Of a DNA stretch of 64,000 bases, positions 1 to 7,942 are shown one piece after another (the stretch's first letter is position 1; the number at the start of each line of letters is the position of its first letter). The notes beneath the pieces are model-generated. The model was not told the origin of the DNA. It saw only the letters and a list, made by a program, of their open reading frames with translations, and did not search any database. Made by a program: the position numbers and the translations under genes. Source of the stretch: Mucilaginibacter aurantiaciroseus (GTDB taxonomy: Bacteria; Bacteroidota; Bacteroidia; Sphingobacteriales; Sphingobacteriaceae); the NCBI RefSeq assembly GCF_024055595.1, contig NZ_JAMXOF010000003.1, positions 531,055 to 595,054 on the forward strand, given 5' to 3'.

Positions 1-1
1 G

Positions 2-436
2 CCGTTACCATTCGCAACATCTTGCTGCGGCATCGAGTTTATGGCTACCATGGGTTCGCATTACGATTTAAGCCGTTTTGGCGCCGAAAGGCTTAGTTTT
101 TCGCCCCGCCAAGCCGATCTTTTGATGGTAATGGGTACTATATCTAAAAAAATGGGCCCGGTATTACGCCAGGTTTACCTGCAAATGGCCGAACCACGTT
201 GGGTGATGGCTGTAGGCGCTTGTGCATCAAGCGGTGGTATATTTGATACATACTCTGTACTGCAGGGTATTGATGAAGTTATCCCGGTGGATGTTTACGT
301 GCCTGGTTGCCCTCCGCGCCCCGAGGCTATTATTGATGGTTTTATGGCAATCCAAAAACTGGTACAAACCGAAACTTTGCGCAGGCGCGAGGAGCCTAAG
401 TACCAAGAATTGATGGCTAAATATGGTATCCAATAA
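2..436 (+). CDS. nuoB: NADH-quinone oxidoreductase subunit B, C-terminal part (5' end outside window)
   Basis: NuoB carries the terminal 4Fe-4S cluster N2 of complex I, in the peripheral arm at the membrane face. The reading frame is open from base 2, so only the last 144 residues are present. The tandem Cys pair in TSCCGIEF, the Cys of VGACASSGG and the Cys of [10 protein letters not shown] are all visible; these are the four N2 ligands. ATG at 41 is internal and is not the start, because the Cys pair lies upstream of it. The stop codon overlaps the nuoC start by one base (TAATG), which indicates translational coupling. Confidence 0.97.
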   Translation, partial: PLPFATSCCGIEFMATMGSHYDLSRFGAERLSFSPRQADLLMVMGTISKKMGPVLRQVYLQMAEPRWVMAVGACASSGGIFDTYSVLQGIDEVIPVDVYVPGCPPRPEAIIDGFMAIQKLVQTETLRRREEPKYQELMAKYGIQ

Positions 437-939
437 TGGCTAAAATATCTAACGAAGAATTACTACAAAGGCTTAATGATAATTTTGCCGGCCAGGTTAC
501 CCAAACAGGTGCCGATTTTGGCTTGCTTACTGTTGAGGCCAATAAAGAAAATATTAACGAAGTATTAAGTTTTCTGAAAACAGATGATGTATTACAGTTC
601 ATCTATTTAACAGACCTTACCGCAGTACATTACCCCGAGCTGGAGAAACAGATCGTGGTAGTTTACCATTTACATAGCTTAACAACAAATACACGCATTC
701 GCATAAAAGTGGGTCTTACTTTAGAAGACTTGCATATCCCTACGGCATCCGCCATTTGGGATGGCGCCAACTGGATGGAGCGTGAAACATACGACTTTTT
801 TGGGGTGATATTTGACGGCCACCCGGACCTGCGCAGGATACTTAATGTTGATGACATGACGGTATTCCCGATGAGGAAAGAATTCCCGCTGGAAGATCCA
901 AACCGTGTTGATAAAAAAGATTACTTTTTCGGGAGATAA
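436..939 (+). CDS. nuoC: NADH-quinone oxidoreductase subunit C
   Basis: Structural subunit of the complex I peripheral arm, in the 30-kDa subunit family, lying between NuoD and NuoB. The 167-residue product has the family signature in its C-terminal half: WDGANWMERETYDFFG, followed by FDGHPDLRRIL and a FPLEDP tail. It is a separate gene and is not fused to nuoD as in some proteobacteria. It starts on the last base of the nuoB stop and ends five bases before nuoD. Confidence 0.97.
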   Translation: MAKISNEELLQRLNDNFAGQVTQTGADFGLLTVEANKENINEVLSFLKTDDVLQFIYLTDLTAVHYPELEKQIVVVYHLHSLTTNTRIRIKVGLTLEDLHIPTASAIWDGANWMERETYDFFGVIFDGHPDLRRILNVDDMTVFPMRKEFPLEDPNRVDKKDYFFGR

Positions 940-944
940 TATAA

Positions 945-2156
945 ATGCAGAACCACCCGGTATATACTGATAACGATCCGCAAACGGAGTATTCCACGCT
1001 AAATCTGGGCCCAACACACCCTGCAACACACGGTGTGTTCCAGAATGTATTGCAGATGGATGGCGAACGCATTGTAAGCGGCGTATCAACCATAGGCTAC
1101 ATACACCGTGCGTTTGAAAAAATTGCCGAGCACCGCCCATTTTACCAGATAACCCCACTTACGGATAGGCTTAACTACTGTTCATCACCCATAAACAACA
1201 TGGGCTGGCACATGACGGTTGAAAAACTGCTGGACATACAAATGCCAAAACGTGTTGATTACATGCGTGTAATTATCATGGAACTGGCCCGTATTGCCGA
1301 TCATATTATTTGTAACGGTGTGTTGGGTGTTGATACCGGCGCTTTTACAGGCTTCCTGTACATGATGGAGCATCGCGAAGAAATTTACGAGATCTATGAA
1401 GAAATTTGCGGCTCGCGTTTAACAACAAATATTGGCCGTATAGGCGGTTTCGAACGTAACTTCAATCCTATAGCATTCGCCAAGATTAAAAAGTTTTTGG
1501 TTAGGTTCCCGGTGGTACTGCGAGAATTTGAAGCCTTGTTTAACCGTAACCGCATCTTTGTTGATCGTACTAAAGATGTTGCGGCCGTTACCGCAGCCGA
1601 TGCATTAAGCTACAGCTGGAGCGGCCCAATCTTGCGTGCTACAGGTGTTGATTATGATGTGCGCGCCATGGAGCCGTACTCATCTTATGAAGATTTTGAC
1701 TTTGAAGTACCAGTTGGCGAGAACGGCGACGTTTACAGCCGCTTTTTGGTACGTAACGAAGAAATGTGGCAAAGCCTGCGCATTATAGAGCAAGCGCTTG
1801 CCAAAATAGAAAAAGAACCAACCGATATATTCCACGCGGATGTACCGGCGTTTTACCTGCCTCCAAAAGAGGAAGTATATAATAACATGGAAGCTTTGAT
1901 CTATCACTTTAAAATTGTGATGGGAGAGGTAGATACCCCTAATGCCGAGGTTTACCACGCGGTAGAAGGTGCAAACGGCGAATTAGGCTTTTACCTCATC
2001 AATGATGGTGGCCGCTCGCCGTACCGCTTACATTTCCGCAGGCCAAGTTTCATCAATTACCAGATGTATGCGCCAATGAGCAAGGGGATGTTATTATCTG
2101 ATGCTATTATTAACATGAGTAGTTTAAACGTTATAGCCGGAGAGTTAGATGCTTAG
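945..2156 (+). CDS. nuoD: NADH-quinone oxidoreductase subunit D
   Basis: The 49-kDa subunit, which forms the quinone-binding cavity of complex I with NuoB. The 403-residue length is normal for the family. GPTHPATHG near residue 23, the HRAFEK segment and the PLTDRLNY block are conserved family features. The C-terminus follows the usual GELGFYLINDGGRSPYRLH pattern. The metal-binding Cys residues of the related NiFe hydrogenases are absent, as expected for NuoD. The last eight bases overlap the start of nuoE. Confidence 0.97.
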   Translation: MQNHPVYTDNDPQTEYSTLNLGPTHPATHGVFQNVLQMDGERIVSGVSTIGYIHRAFEKIAEHRPFYQITPLTDRLNYCSSPINNMGWHMTVEKLLDIQMPKRVDYMRVIIMELARIADHIICNGVLGVDTGAFTGFLYMMEHREEIYEIYEEICGSRLTTNIGRIGGFERNFNPIAFAKIKKFLVRFPVVLREFEALFNRNRIFVDRTKDVAAVTAADALSYSWSGPILRATGVDYDVRAMEPYSSYEDFDFEVPVGENGDVYSRFLVRNEEMWQSLRIIEQALAKIEKEPTDIFHADVPAFYLPPKEEVYNNMEALIYHFKIVMGEVDTPNAEVYHAVEGANGELGFYLINDGGRSPYRLHFRRPSFINYQMYAPMSKGMLLSDAIINMSSLNVIAGELDA

Positions 2157-2673
2157 TGTACAGGATACCAATACCCCGGTAACATTTTCGCCGGAATTGC
2201 TCAGCAAGTTTGCTGATGTAGTTAGCCGTTACCCTGCGGGGAAACAAAAATCGGCCCTGTTGCCTATTCTGCATTTAGTGCAGGCCGGGTTTGGCTGGAC
2301 CAGCATACCCGCAATGGATAAAGTTGCCGAGTACCTGGATATTCAACCGATAGAGGTTTATGAGGTGGCATCATTTTATACCATGTACTTTTTAAAGCCG
2401 CAAGGCAAGTACATGTTAGAGGTTTGCCGTACCGGCCCTTGCGAAATTGTAGGCGCAACGCCAATAATGGAACATATTGAAAAAACGCTTGGTGTACCCG
2501 AAGGCGACGTTACCCCCGATGGCTTATTTAGCTGGAGAGGCGTAGAGTGCCTTGCTGCATGTGGCTTTGGCCCGGTGCTGCAAATTGGCCCCGAGTATAC
2601 TTTTTACGAAAACTTAACTACCGAATCTGTTGATAAACTGATTGGTGACCTAAGGCAAAAAGTTAATAATTAA
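2149..2673 (+). CDS. nuoE: NADH-quinone oxidoreductase subunit E
   Basis: The 24-kDa thioredoxin-like subunit, which holds the 2Fe-2S cluster N1a in the NADH-oxidising module. Four Cys ligands are visible at residues 93, 98, 134 and 138 (VCRTGPC and ECLAACG). At 174 residues it has the normal length. It overlaps nuoD by eight bases. It is followed one base later by a small membrane-protein gene rather than directly by nuoF. Confidence 0.97.
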   Translation: MLSVQDTNTPVTFSPELLSKFADVVSRYPAGKQKSALLPILHLVQAGFGWTSIPAMDKVAEYLDIQPIEVYEVASFYTMYFLKPQGKYMLEVCRTGPCEIVGATPIMEHIEKTLGVPEGDVTPDGLFSWRGVECLAACGFGPVLQIGPEYTFYENLTTESVDKLIGDLRQKVNN

Positions 2674-2674
2674 C

Positions 2675-2857
2675 ATGAAGGACAGAACAAGGCTTATTAC
2701 CTGGGACATTACATTATTAGCAGGCATCCTGCTTTATATATTGGTGCAAATGCCCGAGCGATACAGCCTGATAATTGGCCTATCAACGGTTATGATACTT
2801 ACAAACTGTATTAAAAATCATATAGTTGCTTATAAATTTAGTAATAAAATATATTAG
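2675..2857 (+). CDS. Small hydrophobic protein between nuoE and nuoF
   Basis: A 60-residue protein of unknown function with two predicted membrane segments, at about residues 10-26 and 31-48, joined by a short loop containing PERYS. The N-terminus and C-terminus are basic. It starts one base after the nuoE stop and ends two bases before nuoF, so it is almost certainly cotranscribed with, and probably translationally coupled to, complex I genes. It matches no standard Nuo subunit. It may be an accessory or assembly factor specific to this lineage, but only its position supports that. Confidence 0.7.
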   Translation: MKDRTRLITWDITLLAGILLYILVQMPERYSLIIGLSTVMILTNCIKNHIVAYKFSNKIY

Positions 2858-2859
2858 TA

Positions 2860-4224
2860 ATGGCACGTAAATTACTTTTAGAACATATAAACGTACCGGG
2901 CATAAATACATTTGATGTTTACCGCTCAAAAGGCGGTTACGCGGCTGTTGAAAAAGCCCTGAAAACCTTAACACCCGATGAAGTGGTGGAAGAGGTTAAA
3001 AAATCGGGCTTGCGCGGCCGTGGTGGTGCAGGTTTCCCTACCGGGATGAAATGGAGCTTTTTGGCTAAACCCGAAGGTGTTGAGCGTTACCTGGTTTGTA
3101 ACGCCGATGAATCTGAACCCGGTACTTTTAAAGACCGTTATTTAATGACCCATATCCCTCACTTGTTAATTGAGGGGATGATAGTAGCCAGTTTTGCGCT
3201 GGGTGCAAAAACATCATACATATACGTACGCGGCGAAATGATGCCGCAGATCCGGATCCTGGAAAAGGCAATTGCCGAAGCAAAAGCAAAAGGATTTTTA
3301 GGTAAAAATATTTTAGGTACCGATTACAGCCTGGAGCTTTATGTACAACCGGGTGGTGGTGCTTACATCTGTGGTGAAGAAACCGCTTTGTTAGAATCAT
3401 TAGAAGGTAAACGTGGTAACCCAAGAATAAAACCTCCGTTCCCGGCTATTGCGGGTTTGTATGGCTGCCCAACGGTAGTAAATAACGTAGAGTCAATAGC
3501 AGCTGTTGTGCCTATTATTAACGAAGGTGGCGACGAGTATGCGAAATTAGGTATTGGCCGTAGTACCGGTACAAAACTAATCTCTGCAGGTGGTAACTTA
3601 CGTAAGCCCGGTGTTTATGAAATTGACCTCGGCCTGCCGGCTGAAGAATTTTTATATAGCGACGAATATTGCGGTGGTATTGCCAACGGCAAACGTTTAA
3701 AAGCGGTTGTTGCAGGTGGTTCATCTGTACCTATCCTGCCTGCTAGCCTGTTCCTGAAAACCATTAATAACGAACCACGCCTGATGAGCTATGAATCATT
3801 AGCTGATGGTGGTTTTGTTAGTGGCACCATGATGGGTTCTGGTGGGTTTATAGCTTACGATGAAGACCAATGTATTGTACGTAACACATGGAACTTCGCT
3901 CGTTTTTATCACCATGAAAGCTGCGGACAATGTTCGCCTTGCCGAGAAGGTACCGGTTGGATGGAAAAAGTTTTACATCGCCTGGAATATGGCCACGGTA
4001 AAATGAGCGATATGGACCTGTTGATTGATGTATCAAAGAAAATTGAAGGTAATACTATTTGTCCGCTTGGTGACGCGGCAGCATGGCCTGTAGCCAGCGC
4101 GATCCGCCACTTTAGGGATGAGTTTGAATGGCATGTAACTAACCCGTCGGCAGCGTTGAGCGGTAATTATGGAATTGCGCATTACGCAGACCCATTACCT
4201 AAATTGGAAGTAGCAACGAGTTAA
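2860..4224 (+). CDS. nuoF: NADH-quinone oxidoreductase subunit F (NADH/FMN-binding)
   Basis: Oxidises NADH through FMN and passes electrons to a 4Fe-4S cluster (N3). The 454-residue protein shows the glycine-rich nucleotide loop [11 protein letters not shown] at residues 52-62. The second glycine-rich stretch [15 protein letters not shown] lies near 163-177. The N3 ligands are C355, C358, C361 and C401 (ESCGQCSPC and NTICPLGD). The start follows the small membrane-protein gene after two bases. The gene is followed by a 145-bp gap holding a palindromic repeat before nuoG. Confidence 0.97.
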   Translation: MARKLLLEHINVPGINTFDVYRSKGGYAAVEKALKTLTPDEVVEEVKKSGLRGRGGAGFPTGMKWSFLAKPEGVERYLVCNADESEPGTFKDRYLMTHIPHLLIEGMIVASFALGAKTSYIYVRGEMMPQIRILEKAIAEAKAKGFLGKNILGTDYSLELYVQPGGGAYICGEETALLESLEGKRGNPRIKPPFPAIAGLYGCPTVVNNVESIAAVVPIINEGGDEYAKLGIGRSTGTKLISAGGNLRKPGVYEIDLGLPAEEFLYSDEYCGGIANGKRLKAVVAGGSSVPILPASLFLKTINNEPRLMSYESLADGGFVSGTMMGSGGFIAYDEDQCIVRNTWNFARFYHHESCGQCSPCREGTGWMEKVLHRLEYGHGKMSDMDLLIDVSKKIEGNTICPLGDAAAWPVASAIRHFRDEFEWHVTNPSAALSGNYGIAHYADPLPKLEVATS

Positions 4225-4244
4225 GTAGTCTAATAAACTATGTT

Positions 4245-4311
4245 ATTGCGAGAAACGAAGCAATCTCATAGTACAAGCGGATATGCTGAGATTGCCACGC
4301 TACGCTCGCAA
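4245..4311. repeat. Imperfect inverted repeat between nuoF and nuoG
   Basis: The left arm (4245-4268, ATTGCGAGAAACGAAGCAAT then CTCA) is nearly the reverse complement of the right arm (4287-4311, TGAGATTGCCACGCTACGCT then CGCAA). It can fold into a long stem with an 18-base loop. It lies inside the nuo operon and is not followed by a T run, so termination is not obvious. It resembles the dispersed REP-like palindromes common in Sphingobacteriaceae intergenic DNA. Confidence 0.7.
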
Positions 4312-4369
4312 GGACATACTGAATAATAATTGCCGCAGGGTGACAAAAATATAAAAAGACGAAAGTCAA

Positions 4370-5368
4370 ATGAAGGTAACGATAGACGGATTTCCTATTG
4401 AAGTAGAAGCCGGGACAAGCATCCTGAACGCCGCGAGGCTGATTGGGGGTGATATTGTTCCGCCTGCTATGTGCTATTACTCCAAGCTGGAAGGCACCGG
4501 CGGTAAATGCCGTACCTGTTTGGTGCAGGTAACTAAAGGGTCTGAAAAAGACCCTCGCCCTATGCCAAAGCTGGTAGCAAGCTGCCGCACAACCGTAATG
4601 GATGGTATGGAAGTGAAAAACATCACTTCGCCGGAGGTTATTGAGGCGCGCAAGGGCGTGGTAGAGATGTTATTGATCAACCACCCGTTAGATTGCCCTG
4701 TGTGCGACCAGGCAGGTGAGTGCCACCTTCAAGATTTGGCTTACGAACACGGCGCGGCTAAAACCCGCTACGAGTTTGACCGCCGTACATTCGAAAAAAT
4801 AGACATTGGCGATAAAATTCAACTGCACATGACGCGCTGCATCCTTTGCTACCGTTGTGTTTTTGTAGCTGACCAGATCACCGATCACCGCATCCATGGT
4901 ATTTTAAACCGTGGCGATCATTCAGAAATTTCCACTTACATCCAAAAAGCAGTTGATAACGATTTCTCAGGAAACGTAATTGACGTTTGCCCTGTAGGTG
5001 CTTTAACCGATAAAACTTTCCGTTTTAAAAATCGTGTTTGGTTTACCAAGCCGGTTGAGGCACATCGCGAATGCGAGAACCCAAAATGCTGTGGCAAGGT
5101 TACCTTATGGTATAAAGGCGAGGATGTTATTCGTGTAACTGCGCGTAAAGATGAGTACGGCGAAGCAGAAGAATTTATTTGCAATACCTGCCGTTTTGAT
5201 AAAAAGAAAACCAGCGACTGGGTGATAGAAGGCCCGCGTAAAGTTTCTCACAAATCTGTTATCAACTCAAACCACTACGATACGCTTCACCCGCTGCCGG
5301 TTGTTAAAACCAACCCTGTATTGATGGAAGCGAATAAAGAACAATTTGAAAGGGAGACACGCCTGTAA
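4370..5368 (+). CDS. nuoG: Short NuoG-type subunit of NADH-quinone oxidoreductase, iron-sulfur part only
   Basis: Chain of iron-sulfur clusters between NuoF and NuoB. The product has 332 residues, far shorter than the roughly 680-910 residues of NuoG proteins that retain a molybdopterin-oxidoreductase-like domain. 2Fe-2S ligands C35, C47, C50 and C72 are present. So are the His-Cys3 motif HPLDCPVCDQAGEC (H105, C109, C112, C118) and a further cluster set at C157, C160, C163 and C207. A last group (C235, C240, C271, C274) sits near the C-terminus. The molybdopterin-like domain is missing entirely. The stop overlaps the nuoH start by one base. Confidence 0.95.
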   Translation: MKVTIDGFPIEVEAGTSILNAARLIGGDIVPPAMCYYSKLEGTGGKCRTCLVQVTKGSEKDPRPMPKLVASCRTTVMDGMEVKNITSPEVIEARKGVVEMLLINHPLDCPVCDQAGECHLQDLAYEHGAAKTRYEFDRRTFEKIDIGDKIQLHMTRCILCYRCVFVADQITDHRIHGILNRGDHSEISTYIQKAVDNDFSGNVIDVCPVGALTDKTFRFKNRVWFTKPVEAHRECENPKCCGKVTLWYKGEDVIRVTARKDEYGEAEEFICNTCRFDKKKTSDWVIEGPRKVSHKSVINSNHYDTLHPLPVVKTNPVLMEANKEQFERETRL

Positions 5369-6399
5369 TGGAATTAGCAGACATTGCCATAAAATTTGGC
5401 CTCATCATTATTATATTCTTGATAAGCCTGGTAGTAGCCATGTATTCTACCTATGCCGAGCGCAAAATTGCGGCTTTTTTCCAGGACAGGATTGGTCCTA
5501 ACCGCGCAGGCCCGTTTGGTATTTTACAGCCACTGGCTGATGGTGCCAAAATGTTCATGAAGGAAGAGATCATCCCTACGAATGCAACACCATTCCTGTT
5601 CATAGTTGGCCCTTCGTTAGCTATCCTTACCGCATGTATTGGTTCGGCAGTTATTCCTTGGGGACAAGATCTTGTTATCGGCGGTAAAGTTATCCCGTTA
5701 CAGGTTACAGATATTAACGTAGGTATCCTTTATATATTTGGTGTAGTATCATTAGGCGTTTACGGCGTAATGATAGGCGGCTGGGCATCAAACAATAAAT
5801 ACTCTTTATTAGGCGCTATCCGCGCGGCCTCGCAAAACATCAGCTACGAAATTTCGATGGGGCTTTCTATCATTGCCCTGTTATTGGTTACCGGTACATT
5901 AAGCCTTGGCGAAATTGCCCAGCAACAACATGGCTGGCACTGGAACGTGATCTACCAACCGGTAGGTTTTATCCTGTTCCTGGTTTGTGCTTTTGCTGAA
6001 ACTAACCGTACACCTTTCGATTTACCGGAGTGTGAAACTGAGCTTGTTGGTGGCTACCATACCGAGTATTCGTCGATGAAACTTGGTTTTTACCTGTTTG
6101 CCGAATATATCAACATGTTCATTTCATCGGCAGTGATGGCAACTCTTTACTGGGGGGGGTATAACTACCCGGGGATGGATTGGGTTACCGCGCATGTTGG
6201 CCCGGTTATAGGCCCGCTAATTGGTACAGCTGTATTTTTTGTCAAGATCTTCGGGTTCATCTTCTTCTTTATGTGGGTACGCTGGACAATCCCGCGTTTC
6301 CGTTACGATCAGTTGATGGACCTGGGCTGGAAGATATTGATCCCTTTAGCCATCGCTAATATTGTTGTTACCGGTATTGTTATTACTTTATTTAATTAG
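5368..6399 (+). CDS. nuoH: NADH-quinone oxidoreductase subunit H
   Basis: Membrane subunit that joins the peripheral arm to the proton-pumping arm and forms part of the quinone tunnel. It has 343 residues and about eight hydrophobic helices. Conserved loops are AERKIAAFFQDRIGPNR near residue 30 and AETNRTPFDLPECETELVGG near 210, followed by EYSSMKLGFYLFAEY. It overlaps nuoG by one base. Confidence 0.97.
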   Translation: MELADIAIKFGLIIIIFLISLVVAMYSTYAERKIAAFFQDRIGPNRAGPFGILQPLADGAKMFMKEEIIPTNATPFLFIVGPSLAILTACIGSAVIPWGQDLVIGGKVIPLQVTDINVGILYIFGVVSLGVYGVMIGGWASNNKYSLLGAIRAASQNISYEISMGLSIIALLLVTGTLSLGEIAQQQHGWHWNVIYQPVGFILFLVCAFAETNRTPFDLPECETELVGGYHTEYSSMKLGFYLFAEYINMFISSAVMATLYWGGYNYPGMDWVTAHVGPVIGPLIGTAVFFVKIFGFIFFFMWVRWTIPRFRYDQLMDLGWKILIPLAIANIVVTGIVITLFN

Positions 6400-6415
6400 A
6401 GAGAGGTTATTTTCA

Positions 6416-6913
6416 ATGGAATCATTAAGTAATAAAAAGAAGCAATTAAAAGTTAAGCCGCTCAATTTTTGGGAGAGGGCTTACCTGCCTGCTATAGTGA
6501 GCGGCTTAGCCATCACCATGAAGCACTTCTTTAAAAAACCGGTTACTATAGCCTATCCTGATGTAAAACGCGAATTTTCTGAAAACTATCGTGGCCTGCA
6601 CTCGCTTAAGCGCGATGAAAATGGTGCCGAACGTTGTACCGCTTGTGGCCTTTGTGCGCTATCGTGCCCTGCCGAAGCGATCACGATGCAAGCTGCAGAG
6701 CGCCAGAAGGGTGAGGAGAACTTATACCGCGAAGAAAAATACGCTGCCGTTTACGAGATAAACATGTTGCGTTGTATTTTCTGCGGATTATGTGAAGAGG
6801 CCTGCCCTAAAGAAGCAATATACCTGGACGGCGACATTGTACAATCAGATTACCTGCGTAAAGACTTTATTTACGGCAAAGATAAATTAGTAGAGGCACC
6901 TTTAAATCAATAA
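6416..6913 (+). CDS. nuoI: NADH-quinone oxidoreductase subunit I
   Basis: The 8-Fe ferredoxin-like subunit with clusters N6a and N6b. The 165-residue protein has two CxxCxxCxxxC motifs: C74, C77, C80, C84 and C120, C123, C126, C130. The frame is open from ATG 6362 inside nuoH, but ATG 6416 is preferred. It is preceded by a purine-rich GAGAGAGG ribosome-binding stretch, lies just after the nuoH stop, and gives the normal N-terminus with the amphipathic membrane-anchoring segment. Confidence 0.95.
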   Translation: MESLSNKKKQLKVKPLNFWERAYLPAIVSGLAITMKHFFKKPVTIAYPDVKREFSENYRGLHSLKRDENGAERCTACGLCALSCPAEAITMQAAERQKGEENLYREEKYAAVYEINMLRCIFCGLCEEACPKEAIYLDGDIVQSDYLRKDFIYGKDKLVEAPLNQ

Positions 6914-6924
6914 CAGAAGTTTTA

Positions 6925-6932
6925 TACCTTTG
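6925..6932 (+). promoter_or_regulatory. Possible Bacteroidota -7 promoter box before nuoJ
   Basis: TACCTTTG matches the Bacteroidota sigma-A -7 consensus TAnnTTTG and lies 43 bases before nuoJ in the longest gap between nuoI and nuoJ. No good -33 TTG is seen at the usual distance, so this is only a weak candidate for an internal promoter feeding nuoJ-nuoN. Confidence 0.3.
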
Positions 6933-6975
6933 CCCAGCTATTTAAGCAAGCAAAAGTATATTGTAAAATATAAAC

Positions 6976-7485
6976 ATGAGTACATTTTACTTCATCGCGT
7001 TTTTATCCATATTCTTTTCAATACTGGTTATTTCTGCAAAAAACCCGGTGCATAGCATATTGTACCTTATACTTACCTTTTTTACCTTCACCATCCATTA
7101 TATATTAATGAATGCCCAGTTCCTGGCTATCGTAAACTTTATTGTTTATATGGGTGCGATACTGGTATTGTTCTTATACACGCTGATGCTGATAAACCTG
7201 AATAAGGAGAGCGAGCCCGTTAAGCCATTTATGGTGAAGATAGCCGCGGTATTTGGTGGTGGCATACTGGCAGTAGCATTGGTATCTTCATTAAAATCAT
7301 TAGGCGTGTCAGACCCGGTGGTATTAAAGAACCCCGAGCTTGGCCTGGTGAAAAACCTAGGTAAAGTATTATTCCACGAATTTTTGTTGCCATTTGAGGT
7401 ATCGTCGGTATTGCTGTTATCGGCAATGGTAGGCGCTGTATTGCTGGCCACAAAAGACCCTAAAGAACCAAAAGCAACCATCTGA
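6976..7485 (+). CDS. nuoJ: NADH-quinone oxidoreductase subunit J
   Basis: Membrane-arm subunit of complex I. The 169-residue protein has five hydrophobic helices. The conserved third helix contains [20 protein letters not shown] near residues 55-75, the typical NuoJ pi-bulge segment. The last base of the stop codon is the first base of the nuoK start. Confidence 0.95.
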   Translation: MSTFYFIAFLSIFFSILVISAKNPVHSILYLILTFFTFTIHYILMNAQFLAIVNFIVYMGAILVLFLYTLMLINLNKESEPVKPFMVKIAAVFGGGILAVALVSSLKSLGVSDPVVLKNPELGLVKNLGKVLFHEFLLPFEVSSVLLLSAMVGAVLLATKDPKEPKATI

Positions 7486-7814
7486 TGGAAAGTTTAACCC
7501 AAACCATTCAAGCGGTACCGCTTAACCACTACATTTTATTAAGCACTATCATATTTTCGATAGGCGTGATGGGTGTTTTATTACGCCGTAACGCCATCGT
7601 TATATTTATGTCGGTTGAGCTAATGCTTAACTCGGTTAACCTGCTGCTTACCGCTTTTTCGGTTTACCGTGGCGATGCAGCCGGCCAAGTATTTGTATTT
7701 TTTATTATGGCCCTGGCCGCTGCAGAGGTTGCAGTAGGGCTAGCTATAATCGTAATGATATACCGCAATACCAACAGTATCGATATTAACGTACTGAACA
7801 GGTTGAAGTGGTAG
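7485..7814 (+). CDS. nuoK: NADH-quinone oxidoreductase subunit K
   Basis: Small MrpC-like antiporter subunit of the membrane arm. The 109-residue protein has three helices, with the conserved Glu residues of [10 protein letters not shown] and of [11 protein letters not shown]. It overlaps nuoJ by one base. The following gap of 128 bp, unusually long for this operon, is filled by a palindromic repeat. Confidence 0.96.
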   Translation: MESLTQTIQAVPLNHYILLSTIIFSIGVMGVLLRRNAIVIFMSVELMLNSVNLLLTAFSVYRGDAAGQVFVFFIMALAAAEVAVGLAIIVMIYRNTNSIDINVLNRLKW

Positions 7815-7941
7815 GCCCCACCCAAACCCTCCACGGAAGGGAGGGCCTTAGAAAAGGCAAGCGATTTTTAAAACGAGTATTATACAATTTAAAAAATAAA
7901 AAGTCTCTCCGCTAACCAGCGGAGGAGATTTAGAAGGGGCT
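7813..7941. repeat. Composite palindromic repeat, family A copy 1, between nuoK and nuoL
   Basis: The left module reads GGCCCCACCCAAACCCTCC and pairs with GGAGGGCC just downstream (7813-7850). The right module contains CTCCGCT-AACC-AGCGGAG followed by GAGATTTAGAAGGGGCTT (about 7905-7941). The outer GGCCCC and GGGGCTT can also pair. Related copies are at 12733-12817, 37484-37517 and 42617-42708. It ends directly before the nuoL start codon, so its folding could affect nuoL translation. Confidence 0.75.
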
Positions 7942-7942
7942 T

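Noticed and set aside
721..1158. Long minus-strand frame over nuoC/nuoD
   Set aside because: It is the antisense shadow of two confidently identified complex I genes.
6362..6415. Upstream extension of nuoI
   Set aside because: It lies inside nuoH coding sequence and adds a hydrophobic stretch. The ATG at 6416 has a good ribosome site and the normal N-terminus.
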